Part shown: piece by piece, positions 1 through 11,005 of the stretch | Position numbering within the stretch: the first letter of the stretch is position 1 | How the letters are laid out: every line of letters starts with the position of its first letter | Assembly (NCBI GenBank): GCA_028456385.1 | Contig: JALNQF010000025.1 | Coordinates: 310,001-374,000, forward strand | Origin: Ophiosphaerella korrae | Lineage: Eukaryota; Ascomycota; Dothideomycetes; Pleosporales; Phaeosphaeriaceae | Direction: 5' to 3' | DNA: 64,000 nucleotides | Translations under genes and position numbers: made by a program | Notes under the pieces: generated by a model | What the model was told of the DNA's origin: nothing | The model's database searches: none | The model's input: the letters and a program-made list of their open reading frames with translations, nothing else

Positions 1-243
1 TGAGCGTTGTGTGCTTTGCCTTTTCCTTTCACTTGTTATCAGTCGTTTAATACTGTCCGCTCGCTTCCCCCTTCTACCACCTATTTGCCTTAATACCACC
101 CGCCGCTCTCCTGCCCATTTCGCCCTGCGAGACAAGACGCGCCTGCATATTCGTTACTTGCCCCAACACCGCCCACGCTCCTGCCTCCGAGCAGCGAAAC
201 CAACCTCTCCTACGGAAGGGGCGACCCGCCTCAGCCCGCAATC
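1..243 (+). promoter_or_regulatory. Leader/promoter of the class VII chitin synthase gene
   Basis: This stretch is pyrimidine-rich, has no convincing coding frame of its own and runs straight into the chitin synthase start codon. CT-rich leaders of this sort are common upstream of filamentous-fungal start codons. The promoter proper is probably cut off by the window edge. Confidence 0.4.
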
Positions 244-3200
244 ATGAGTTTCGTCAACAACTCTCGCATGTCCGTCTACTCGACCGCCTCGACCCATGCT
301 CCGCGTCCCGGCAATCCACCCACACAAGTCTCCACCACAACGCTGCTCAACTATCTCAACTCGTCATATAAGCAGAGCCAGCCATACAACCTCGAGGCCA
401 GCACCAGCCTCGTCATCAACACCTGGGTCAACTCAAAGTCGGTCATCAACGACCGCATTGGCGGCACTGTCGACCTCGAGCTAGGACGCAAGGCTTGGGA
501 GCATGCCCGGCGACGAGCTGAAGATGGCTGCATTATACTCGGGTAAGTAGCAACCGTACAAGCTCTCCTCAATCACCAGCCGTTACTGACATGTCGTAGC
601 TCCCTTCACGAATCGACCCCCTCTCTGTTCGCACCCTTCGTTTCAAGCCTGCCCCTTTCTCTGCCTGCCAACTTCTACACCGCTCTCGAGGTCTTAAAGG
701 CCTTCACAAACTGCGTCACACCCCAGAATCCCTTTGCTCCTCGCTACTCTGCCCTAGCTGCTGTCTTCACCATCAACCTCGCCGGCAACCTTGTTGGAGC
801 AGAGCTCAAACTATCCACCTCTGGTTTGGATGTGCAGCAAGGTCTTCTCCAGGTCCCTGCCCATGCCGGCTTCCGTGCCTTCGATGTGTTCTACTACCTC
901 AACTCCAGCTCTGCATCGAGGCAAGAACGAGATTTCCTCAGCATTCAGTCGCTGGATCGCTATGCCCTGCTGAACCGCTCGGGCACATTCCAACCCCCTA
1001 ACTTTCTTCCTGATGCCGACGATGCCGCTGCTGCTGAGGACTTCCGTACCAATCTTAAAGCCATCGGTATCAAGGGACAGCAGATGCGCGACTTGATCAG
1101 CTGCTTGACTGGGTTATTGAAGCTCGGCAACACTTTGGACTACTTCATGGATGAGGAGGCACTTCAAACAACCTGCAATGACGTTGCCGAATTGCTTGAC
1201 ATCTCTCCCGAATTCCTACAGCAGAAGCTCAGCTCAAATGAGCGCGAAGTCGTTATTGGTGGCATTTATGAGGCGATTGTAGACTTCGTTATTGCCCAGG
1301 CAAATGCAACCCTTAAAACAGATATTCGAGCAGCTAAAGCCGGATTCATGACGGACAGCGACGGCAGCCAACTAGGAATGATGACATCCAATGACTCCGA
1401 GAACGAGACTGGGGATATTGTCAACATTACCGTTATTGATGTTCCAAGCCGTGCTCTTGGCAAGGCTCTCGCCCTCCGCACCGTCTTTGATGATACTGAA
1501 GGTATCAATGCCGAGATGAAGGAGGATGGTGTTCAATTTGCCGCTGCTGGTAACTCTGTCCTCGAAGGAATGCGGGAAGCTCTCCAGAACTGTGAGGCTG
1601 AGCTTGGCATTAGTGGACCCGGACTACGTGAAAAGGAGCAAGACCTCGAAAAGCGCGAAGCGACATTAGAGAAAGTCATGTATGAAGTATCCGATGAGGG
1701 CAATTTTGTCAAGCGTGTCTTGGCCCCCATCCACGGTGAAGGCGTTGTCCTTGGGAAGCATGGGCGCTTTGACCTACCGATGACAGCCGCCAGCAGCAGA
1801 GTCTGGTTTCAGCTAGCTATTCACCCTACAGATTCCATCCCCACATCTACCGTCCAGGATCTGCAATCAACCTGGCAGGCAGGTGTCGTCTCACGGCAGC
1901 TACGGGAATGGCGATTGCCCGAGTGGGCCAATCGCCGCAACCGATCCCTGGACTTCACTGCTGATTTCGATCACACTGAATTCTATCAACGATATCACCC
2001 ACTGGGCTGCATGGAAGGAAAAGACGGTATCCAAAGCTGGGTCCTACAACGAGGATGGAGCAATGGCGAAGTCGTAGTAGGGACAGAACGTGTGTGGGTT
2101 AGAGAAGGCACGTGGTGGGAAGCAGAGTCGCAGCTCGATCAGAAGACTCAAGACTTCGCCGCCTCCCCTAACATGATGGGCAACATGATTGGAGCCGGTG
2201 GTATGGAAAGCAACTATCCAGCACAATATCCGCCATCGGCGAGCAGCTTCTTCCCACCGCTCCCTGAAACCCAACAGGCTGTCCAGAATCCGTTCCAGAG
2301 TCCCGCCAGTCTTGCTCCTCGGAGTATGGCAGATGCTAAATCGATTGCACCAACCACTGCTACCCACCCCGCTCAAGGCCCAGGAGACTATGGACTTGGC
2401 GGAAAGGGAGATGAGAATAAGGGTATCACGTACTACGATGCCGAGACGGGTGGCAATGCGATGATTACCGAAACACCACTCACCGCGTCGCGAAGGATGT
2501 GGATTGGTTTCGTTTGGGCATTGACGTTTTGGATGCCCTCTCCATTGCTGAAACTAATTGGTCGCATGAAGCGCCCTGATGTTCGCATGGCATGGCGTGA
2601 AAAGTTCGTTCTGTTTTTTCTCATCATTCTCCTCAACGGCGCAATTGTTTTTTACATCGTTGCCTTTGGCAAACTGCTGTGTCCAAACAAGGACAAAGTC
2701 TGGAACAGAGGCCAGGTTTTAACCCACCAAGGAGAGAACGACTACTTTGTTAGTCATCGCGGTGTTGTCTACGATTTGACATCCTTCTGGAAAAAGCAGC
2801 ACAGTGACTCGAACACTGAGGCTACACGCGACCGTATGATAGAGATGGCTGGAGCGGACATGGACCCTTATATCATGCCTCCTCTATATCTCGCATGCCC
2901 TAACCTGATCGCTGATACGAACCGCAATCGACAATTATTCCTAACGTCAAACCAGACGGTCGACAAACAGTTTGCTGTTCACAAGTCCGGCGTGCAAACC
3001 AATTTGGCGGATAGCAAAGCTTTGAGCAGTGATGATTGGTACCCTAACGTCTTCATTCCCAAGATCCGAGGATTCAGAAAGGGTGATCTTGTGTGGGAGA
3101 CAAAGAAGATTCGAGACGAGGGTGAAAACCTGAACCACATGTGGTTTACCTTGGGTGACAAAGTCTATGATCTTACGGACTACTTCAAAACGCAAGACGC

Positions 3201-5641
3201 AATGAACAACCTTCCTGAGTACAAATTCCTGGACACGAAGCTCGTCGACATGGTCAAAAGCAAGGCTGGACAAGATCTTGGAGAGGACTTTGGTAACCAA
3301 CTGAATGACACTGCGCAAGCTTACAACCGTCAATGCTTGGACAATATGTTCTATGTTGGTAAGACTGACTTTCGCAAGACGGCTCGCTGTCAAGTCAACG
3401 ACTACATTCTACTTGCTGTTACCATCATTCTTTGCTCCGTCATTGTCATCAAGTTCTTGGCTGCGCTACAGTTAGGCTCGAAGAGGCGTCCTGCCAACCA
3501 AGACAAGTTTGTCATCTGCCAAGTTCCTGCCTACACAGAAGGTGAGGACCAGCTTCGAAAGGGATTAGATTCATTGACTGCCCTGGCGTACGACAACAAA
3601 CGTAAGCTTATCTGCGTCATTTGTGACGGTATGATCGTCGGAGGTGGCAACGATAGGCCAACACCAAAGATTGTTCTGGACATTTTAGGTGTTGACCCCA
3701 AGGTGGATCCTCCTGCGCTTCCGTTCTGGTCCGTCGGCGAAGGCAGCGAACAACTTAACTACGGCAAGGTTTATTCCGGATTGTACGAGTTTGAAGGCAA
3801 TGTCGTTCCATACATTGTTGTTGTCAAGATGGGCAAAGAATCAGAACAACAAAAGTCGAAGCCTGGCAACCGTGGAAAACGAGACTCGCAAATTCTTCTT
3901 ATGAGCTTCCTCAATCGCGTACATCATCGTTCGGCCATGAATCCACTCGAACTGGAAATGTTCCATCAAATCAACAACATCATCGGTGTGGATCCGGAAC
4001 TGTATGAATATCTCCTGATGGTTGACGCCGATACTATGGTCAGGCCTGATTCTTTGAACCGTCTCGTGGCAAGTTGTGCCAATGACTCCAAAATTGCTGG
4101 TATCTGTGGTGAGACGAGTCTTGAAAATGAGGACAGGTCTTGGTGGACTATGATCCAAGTTTATGAATACTACATCTCGCATCATTTGTCGAAAGCCTTC
4201 GAAAGTTTGTTCGGCAGTGTTACTTGTTTGCCTGGATGGTAAGTCTTCTCCACATGATACTCAGAGCCCTGCTAATGCTTCCAGTTTCTGCATGTACCGC
4301 TTGCGCACAGCCGACAAAGGAAAGCCTCTCATCATCTCAGACAAAGTCATCAAAGACTACGCCGACTGCTGTGTTGATACATTGCACAAGAAGAATCTTC
4401 TCTCTCTTGGTGAGGACCGTTATCTAACTACGTTGATGACCAAGCATTTCCCCAATATGTCGTACAAATTCATTCCTGATGCGTATGCCCTTACTGCCGC
4501 CCCGGAAACCTGGAGTATCTTGCTCTCTCAGAGACGTCGATGGATCAACTCTACTATTCACAACTTGGCTGAATTGGTATTCCTTAAGGACCTGTGCGGT
4601 TTCTGCTGTTTCTCTATGCGTTTCGTGGTCTTCATCGATCTCTTCGGAACGTTGGTTCTTCCATCTATCTGCGCATACCTAGTTTACCTTGTCTACACGG
4701 TTTCTACTGGTAAAGGCCAATTCCCCATGTTCTCAATCATCATGCTCGCGGCTGTGTACGGTCTTCAGGCTTTAATTTTCATCATCAAGAGACAGTGGCA
4801 ACACGTTGGCTGGATGATTATCTACATCATGGCCTTCCCCATTTATTCCTTGGCCCTACCCATGTACTCGTTTTGGAAGCAAGATGATTTCTCTTGGGGT
4901 AACACGCGTGTCGTCATTGGCGAACAAGGAACCAAGAAGACGCTCACGACGGAGGATGAAGGCTTTGATCCCAAAGCTATCCCGATGATGAGATGGGATG
5001 ATTATGCCGAGAGGAACGATCTTCCAGGCCGCCGTGGGATGCCTGGCCATGCATCCGAGAAGGGCGTGAATGCATTTGAAGACGAGGCATACGAGATGAA
5101 CGACATGCATTCGGTTTACTCGTCAGTCAAACCAGCCTCAACCATCATGACCAACATGCATAACATCTCACACATGCCGCCACAATCGCCCGGCCCATAT
5201 CAGGGCATGCAGACACGCCAGTCAACGTATTCCAACTTCACCCGCTACCAAGACAATCCTAATGCAGGTCGACAAATGTCGTTGGGTGGAATGAGTGACC
5301 ATCACAATCGATCACCTTATGCAAGCCGACCACACATGGGTGGGTTCCAGAGCTCAGACAACCTCATGGCGTCAACACCGCCGATCCGTGGTCGCAGTCC
5401 TCTTGGGTTCGACCAGTCGCGGCCAGGCAGCACAGTGAACTTCCAGAACATGATGAGCGGACCCAACGATGCTACCATTATTGAGGTGGTTCAGCAATGC
5501 CTCAAGGAAGCAGACTTGGATCGTATCACCAAGAAACAGCTCGTGGCACTTGCGGAGCAACGGCTACAAGTGCAACTTACCGGCGAAAGGAAGATATTCC
5601 TGAGTCACACCATTGATGAGCAGCTTGCCAACATGGGCTGA
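244..5641 (+). CDS. csmB: Class VII chitin synthase with myosin-like N-terminal domain
   Basis: The enzyme polymerises UDP-GlcNAc into chitin at the plasma membrane of growing tips and septa. Three exons (244-542, 600-4238, 4285-5641) give 1764 aa, and both introns have GT-AG ends and restore the frame. The N-terminal ~700 residues resemble the short, divergent myosin-like domain of class VII enzymes. I see no P-loop GESGAGKS there, which argues against class V. Two membrane segments lie near 734-757 and 770-795, a cytochrome b5-like region ([15 protein letters not shown]) near 815-830, and a third membrane segment near 1035-1057. The family-2 glycosyltransferase motifs follow: MVDADTMV near 1240, GEDRYL near 1355 and QRRRW near 1395. 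More membrane segments come next, and a DEK-type C-terminal domain spans about 1708-1764. In many Pezizomycotina a class V partner is divergently linked upstream; that would lie outside the window. Confidence 0.95.
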
Positions 5642-6023
5642 AGAAAAGTAGGAGAATGTATGTAACTTTGGATGGTGTTATTGTATATCTGACATGTCTC
5701 TATGACGGAATCATTCCTTGATATTTATTTTTGTCTCTGGCGTAAATCAAAGAAAAGGGACTGGCTTGCCCTTTGCATATGGGTTTTTGCTAAGGCACTG
5801 GAGTGAATGCGGATTGTTGTTGCCGTTTTGCTTGCTTTCTATAGTGATAATTAGGGATGGTTAGAAGCATATAGCATAATTTGAGCAGACATAAGTTAGA
5901 AGTTGTTTGAATGGCGTGTTGGATGTGAAGTCTTGGCGGCGGTCGAGCTGCGTCGGACTCCCGACGTTGGTCATTCCGACATGGGAGCTCGCAGTGAGAC
6001 CTCGACACGCTCAACCCGCGACC
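5642..6023. other. Intergenic, chitin synthase to END3
   Basis: This 382-bp gap between two genes on the same strand starts with an AT-rich stretch that probably holds the chitin synthase 3' end. It then becomes GC-richer toward the END3 start. An open antisense frame crosses it and END3 exon 1, but it resembles no known protein. Confidence 0.5.
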
Positions 6024-7300
6024 ATGGCACCCAATCGAATTGAGCAAGACGAGATTGAGAAGTACTGGGAGATCTTCAGCTCGCTTGCGCAAGGCGGCTC
6101 GTTTCTCGATGGCGCGCAGGCAGCGCCCATACTCAAGAACTCGCACCTGCGAGACGACCAGCTGGAGCGAGTGTGGGACCTGGCTGACGTAGACAATGAC
6201 GGCAAGCTGGACTTTGAGGAGTTTTGCGTGGCCATGCGGTTGATCTTCGACCTGATCAACGGTGTAAGTTGGACACACAGCTACGTAAATGGCTGTGTTG
6301 CGGCAGAACAAGAGGACTAATTGGGGTGCTCCAGGTCTCCGTCGACGTGCCCAAGACATTGCCCGACTGGCTCGTTCCCGAATCCAAAGCCCACCTCGTG
6401 CAAGCAAACCGCGCCCTCACCGGCTCCCAGGCCGCGTTTGATACGGTGGAGGATGACGACGACACGCCGGGCCTGCGCGACGGCTTCGACTGGTACATGT
6501 CGCCGCCAGACAAGTCCAAGTACGAGGAGATATACACAGCCAACCGCGACTCGCACGGCAGTGTCGACTTCCAGTCGCTGTCGGGCCTCTTAGACAGTCT
6601 CGATAACGTCCCCGACTCAGACATCCGCTTCGCTTGGAACCTGGTCAACCCCAAGGCGCGAGAAAGCGTGGGCAAGGACGCCTGTCTCGCCTTCCTCCAC
6701 ATTCTCAACCAGCGCAGCGAGGGCTTCCGCGTGCCCCGCAGCGTCCCACCCTCCCTGCGCTCCTCGTTCGAAAAAGCACACATCGACTACGACGTGGAGC
6801 GGGCCGGCACATCGCGCTGGGCTGTCTCGTCCAACGACGACACGGCAACCGGCCGCAAGGCAAAGTTTGGCGACACATATCTTACACGGCTGGGTGTCGG
6901 CGATCGCGCGGCAAACTATGGCGCCCGCGCCAAGGGCACAGATTTCGGCGGCCGCACCACAGAAGACTGGGAGGAGGTGCGTCTAAAGAAGCAGCTACGC
7001 GACCTTGAGACCAAGATAGCCGACGTGGAAAAGGACGCCGAGAATAGGCGGCATGGACGCAGCAAAGATAGCAAGCCTGCGCTAGTCAAGCGCGAGCTGG
7101 AAATGCTGCTGGACTATAAGCGCAATACATTGCGCGATCTGGACAATGATGAGGGTGGGGCGGTTAAGGGCTTGGGAGGCATTAGAGAGGAGATCGACAC
7201 AGTCAAAGAGCAAGTTGAGGGTCTACAGAGTCACTTGTCGAGACGACAGGATGTTTTGGCAGATTTGAGGAGGCAGATTGATGACGAGAAGGTGAGGTGA
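6024..7300 (+). CDS. END3: END3, EH-domain actin/endocytosis adaptor
   Basis: END3 works with Pan1 and Sla1 at cortical actin patches during clathrin-mediated endocytosis. Two exons (6024-6263 and 6335-7300) encode 401 aa, the usual length for the family. The ATG at 6024 starts [20 protein letters not shown], the expected first EH domain. An EF-hand loop ([13 protein letters not shown]) lies near residues 54-66. A second EH-like repeat lies near 155-180 ([16 protein letters not shown]). The last ~150 residues are charged and heptad-rich, matching the coiled-coil C-terminus that ends ...[19 protein letters not shown]. The intron begins GTAAGT and ends CCAG in phase 0. Upstream in-frame sequence back to 5907 lacks family similarity, so I start at 6024. 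The gene follows the chitin synthase on the same strand, but nothing suggests co-regulation. Confidence 0.93.
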
Positions 7301-7433
7301 GATGGTCGTACATAGAACATAGATTTTTAATAAGAATTGGTTAATTCGATCACACCCAGACCCGCACTCGAGAGATCGATCAAAATTACCCAGATACCGG
7401 GTGAACAGGGTTGGTACGCGGCTAGTTGTTGTG

Positions 7434-7514
7434 CAGCACTAGGCCATAAGTTTGTAATATTTTAGCTCACCGTTCACAACCACCCACCACCTAAAATTTA
7501 TATAGAAACTCTTT

Positions 7515-7545
<31 letters not shown>

Positions 7546-8112
7546 CCGGGTATTTGAAGATGATTGAATCAGTATTAGGTCCGCCAGCCTCGCGCGCCTA
7601 CAAGCTTGAATTCTCCTCGGCATAGTTACTCATAATAAGCTTGCGTATGAGCGCACCCGGTATACATACGCCGCCAGCACTCCTCCAACGCGCTGCAAAA
7701 GTCCTCCCACTCCTCTTCAGCCTGTAAGGAGTTATTACATTGTAGATAGTGCTTATACATTATCTCTTTAAGATGCTTTAATAGGGTTAAGGTCAGGTGG
7801 GTAAGGTGGCCAAGTTTAGGTGTAGTGTAGTGTTGGGCTATCTAACTCCTCGTTGCCTACCGCAGAGGTATATATAGGTGTGTTATCCTGCATAAAAAGC
7901 TAAGACCGCCGCCAGTTAGGTAGTGAGCCTCCATGAAGAGCCTCAATATAGCTTTGGCTGGAGTAGTCACCTTTTTGCGTATTCTTATCTCTCTCCATAA
8001 TGATAAGAGTTGCATAGTAGGGTGAGCTTAGCATTCCAAACTTTTGAAACATCACTGTACCTGCAGCCACCAAAGCTAATCCTAGCCTGACGTCATGTGA
8101 ATTCGACAACAA
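7434..8112 (-). mobile_element. Truncated Tc1/mariner transposon, left copy
   Basis: The minus strand encodes the C-terminal part of a Tc1/mariner DDE transposase. The segment at 8112-7900 reads LIIMERD and then SQSYIEALHGG. After frame breaks, the motif WPPYPPDLNPI appears near 7810-7780. The N-terminal half of the transposase is missing. The outer end at 7434 (CAGCACTAGGCCATAAG) matches the outer end of the second copy at 10116 in inverted orientation, so it is the probable terminal repeat. The base pair just outside is TG rather than the expected TA target. Stops and frameshifts show the copy is dead. A T13-G21 tract lies inside it. Confidence 0.85.
7512..7545. repeat. T13-G21 homopolymer junction
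   Basis: Thirteen T are followed by about 21 G. The junction sits inside the left Tc1 copy at the same relative place as an A/C tract in the right copy. Tract length is prone to sequencing and assembly error. Confidence 0.8.
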
Positions 8113-8185
8113 AACTCATACTTTGCTATTATCAACACTCAATTAATCCAAAGTCAGTCGTCTTTTGTCTTCGCCTTCCGAGCCA

Positions 8186-9535
8186 ATGCTTGCCTTCTTT
8201 TTGCTGGTGACCCCAGCCCTTGCTCTACCATTCTTTTCCTCCGCGTCCCGGCGTCAACGAACGCCGATCCAATCCCAGGATCACTCGCAAGGATATTCAT
8301 TCGACCCACTGTTACATCTCCCTGGCACCTCGCCCTACTTTGACGCCGTTGGTTTCGGACTCAAACACAAAGCACCAACGGGATGCAATATCACCGTGGC
8401 ATCGTACATTGTCCGACACGGCGCCATCTACGCCAATGATGATGAGTACGATGAATACATCAAGCCCTTTTTGTTCAAGTTAGAGAAGCACCGACAAGGC
8501 TGGTCCGGTCCTCTCGCTTTCTTAGCAAAATGGCAAAGTCCAATCTTCGAGGACAAACTCGAAGAGCTCACGCCCTCTGGCGCGGTTGATGCTGAAAAAG
8601 TGGGAAAGCACCTCCTCGAACGGTACCCAGATCTCGTCCCTAACACCACACGCATCCTCGCCGACAAAAAGTCCCGGACCTACGATACGGCTACGAACTT
8701 CACCAAAGCCTTCCCTCATCACTCCGACGTCGAAGTCGTCCGCATCACCAAAAACAAAAATGGCACCATGGAGTCCCTTATTCCCCACAAGTCCTGCACT
8801 AACTTCTCCAAGGCACCCGGAACAAAACAACAGCACGCCTTCATCCACATATACGGCACCCGCATCTCCACCCACCTAGCCAAGTACACGCCCTTCACGC
8901 TCTCCCCAAAAGACATCGTCGCCATGCAAAGCATCTGCGGATACGAGTCCGCCATCCTCGGCAAAAAATCCCCTCTCTGCAATATCTTCACCGACGCCGA
9001 ATGGATGGCCTACGAATACCACTGAGACCTGAAATACGCCTACATGGTCGGCCCCCTCAACCCGTTATCCCCCTATCTAGGCTTTCCCTGGCTGCAAACG
9101 CAGGCCGAGCTCTTCGCTCACATCGACAATCATAGCTCGCCCGGCGGCGCCTAGCCGCCTTCCCAGCGCTTCTGCCTGTCCTTTACCCACCACGAAGTCC
9201 CACCTTTCGTCGCCACAGCGCTCCGCTTGTTCAACTCGTCGTCGACGGCCATGGAACAGTTTCCCACTGACCACATCAACTGGACGCGGGCGTGGCGCAT
9301 GGCCGGCCTCATCCCGTTTCTCGGGCACGTGGGCATGGAGAAGATGGTGTGTGATCGCGCGGGGGCCGCGGGGGGCGCTGTGGGTGCTGTCGGGGCAAAC
9401 GAGGGGAATACGTTTGTGCGCTTCATTGCTAATACGGCGCCCAGGCCTATTCCCGAGTGTCAGAGTGGGCCGGGGGCGAGTTGTCCGTTTGAGGAGTTTA
9501 GGGAGAGGATTGGGGAAGGGGGCGAGGTTGCATGA
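8186..9535 (+). pseudogene. Broken secreted histidine acid phosphatase
   Basis: Intact relatives are secreted histidine acid phosphatases that release phosphate from organic esters. Read in one frame, 8186-9535 gives about 449 codons but is cut by two in-frame stops, TGA at 9023-9025 and TAG at 9152-9154. Homology continues past both (DLKYAYMVGPLNPLSPYLGF, then LSFTHHEVPPFVATAL). A signal peptide is visible (MLAFFLLVTPALALP). The catalytic RHG box is present as SYIVRHGAIYAND around residues 74-86, with Ile where phytases have Arg; this resembles a divergent RHxAI subfamily. The first stop could come from a TGG-to-TGA change. No intron with good splice sites removes either stop. If the first stop is real, only 279 aa is made and the C-terminal catalytic part is lost. 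The gene sits between two inverted transposon remnants. Confidence 0.8.
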
Positions 9536-9682
9536 GGATTTTCATAAGGTTTGCGATAAGAAGGAGTAGTGAGTTGTGTGATTCGTGGGTAGGAAATCGA
9601 GTATTTTATTTAATGCTGAGGTTGATGTGGATGTGTGTGCGGTGTTTGAAAGCTAGTTATCATGTTGTGGGCTCTTGAATAA

Positions 9683-10116
9683 CTACCTCTGTGGTAACAA
9701 GGAGTTGGATAGCTCAATACTAAATTACACCTATAAATTCAGAACCTTACTTACCTAACCTTAATGCTATCGAGCACCTCTAGCAGCATCTTTAAAATAG
9801 AATATATAGGTAGTATACATAATATAATTACTCCTTACAAGCTAAAGAGAAGTAGGAGGGCTTTTGCTGCATATTAAAGAAGTGCAAACGGTACATACCG
9901 GGTGTGCTTATACGCAAGCTTATTATAAGTATACTGGGGAGAATTTAAGCTTACAGGCGTGCACAAGGCTGGCAGACTAAATACCAAATTTAATTATCTT
10001 TAAATGTATAAAAAAAAAAAAAAAAACCCCCCTCCACCCAAGTTTCTCTACAATTTTAGGTAGTGGGTAATTGTGAAGGATGAGCGAAAATATTCCAAAC
10101 CTATGGCCTAGTACTG
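9683..10116 (+). mobile_element. Truncated Tc1/mariner transposon, right inverted copy
   Basis: This 434-bp plus-strand block aligns, as an inverted copy, with 7434-7870. Shared landmarks are CTACCTCTG(T/C)GGTA at the inner end, a DLN-I-EH-like coding remnant near 9760, the poly-A/poly-C junction near 10010-10032, and the outer end GGCCTAGTACTG followed by TA at 10117-10118. It is AT-richer and has more stops than the left copy, consistent with RIP-type decay. Only the 3' part of the element remains. Confidence 0.8.
10010..10032. repeat. Poly-A/poly-C junction
   Basis: A run of about 17 A is followed by 6 C. It is the inverted counterpart of the T13-G21 tract in the left Tc1 copy. Confidence 0.7.
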
Positions 10117-11005
10117 TAATACCGGGCAACAATATCAGGAATCTTCGTCCGTTCTAAAAGAAAGAGAAATTCATAGCAATTTCATCTATGCTTCTCCAAG
10201 CTTCCCTATTGACATCCCCGAGCACCTGACCATTTCACTTCTAAACATGTTCGATAAGTGACAGCTTAGCAACACGTATTGTTCCAAATCAAATCAAATC
10301 TGTCCAAACCCCTTGACCACATCTATCATTTCAGCATCAACCTTGTTATTACTACTCTCGACAAAAAAAACAAAGCTTCATACCAAGTCAGCCAGCCAGA
10401 TAAGAAACTCGTGAAGAGCAAGCACATCACACAACACACACACACACACACACACAATAAATCCACATGTATTAAATTCCCTCACGCCTCAATTTCAGAA
10501 AAAAAAACTACTACCGTTGTCGCTCCCATCTCCAAACCGCTCTGCATGCAAACGATCAAGCGACTGGACACAAACATGTACCGCTCGATAACTGCTACTA
10601 TAGGCCCTGCTACGATACGATACCTACTCGAGCGCACAGGTCGAGGCGCATGCACAACCTACCAGACTCTAGTGCAGCGCGACATGCGGCGTAAACAGGG
10701 CGGGCAGTCCGTTGCGATGAGAGCGGGAGCTATGCGTAGAGACCTACCGCGAGCCTGGTGAGCGTGAACCGTGAGCCAAGGCTGGGGATATGTTCATTGG
10801 GATGCTGGATAGCATCGTGGATGGGTGATCACGTCCTGTTAGAAGGGGCGCCCGGGCGGGCTCGTGGTTAGCGGGGTCAAGATGGAATGGCGAAAAGGAA
10901 GAGGAATGTAGTAGAGTGTCGTGCTTTACTGTTGCTTCGGCGCCACTTGGGGTGGCTAGTGGGCGGCGAGTTTGCTCACCACCCAACTTGACTCTAACGG
11001 GGATA
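10117..11005. other. Intergenic with a CA microsatellite
   Basis: A perfect (CA)n run of about 12 units sits near 10432-10456. A 160-codon open frame from 10279 spans the microsatellite, has low-complexity content and resembles no protein, so I do not call it a gene. The right part is likely the 3' flank of the minus-strand UPF2 gene. Confidence 0.5.

Noticed and set aside
244..2400. Reading the first chitin synthase as a class V enzyme with an active myosin motor
   Set aside because: No P-loop or switch motifs are visible in the N-terminal region, and its start matches the class VII type.
5790..6407. 205-codon minus-strand frame overlapping END3
   Set aside because: Antisense shadow of the END3 EH-domain exon with no similarity of its own.
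10432..10456. Short CA repeats considered as a CRISPR-like or regulatory array
   Set aside because: Simple dinucleotide microsatellite with no spacers.
10279..10761. 160-codon open frame on the plus strand
   Set aside because: It runs through a (CA)n microsatellite and A-runs, has no family similarity and lies in the 3' flank of UPF2.
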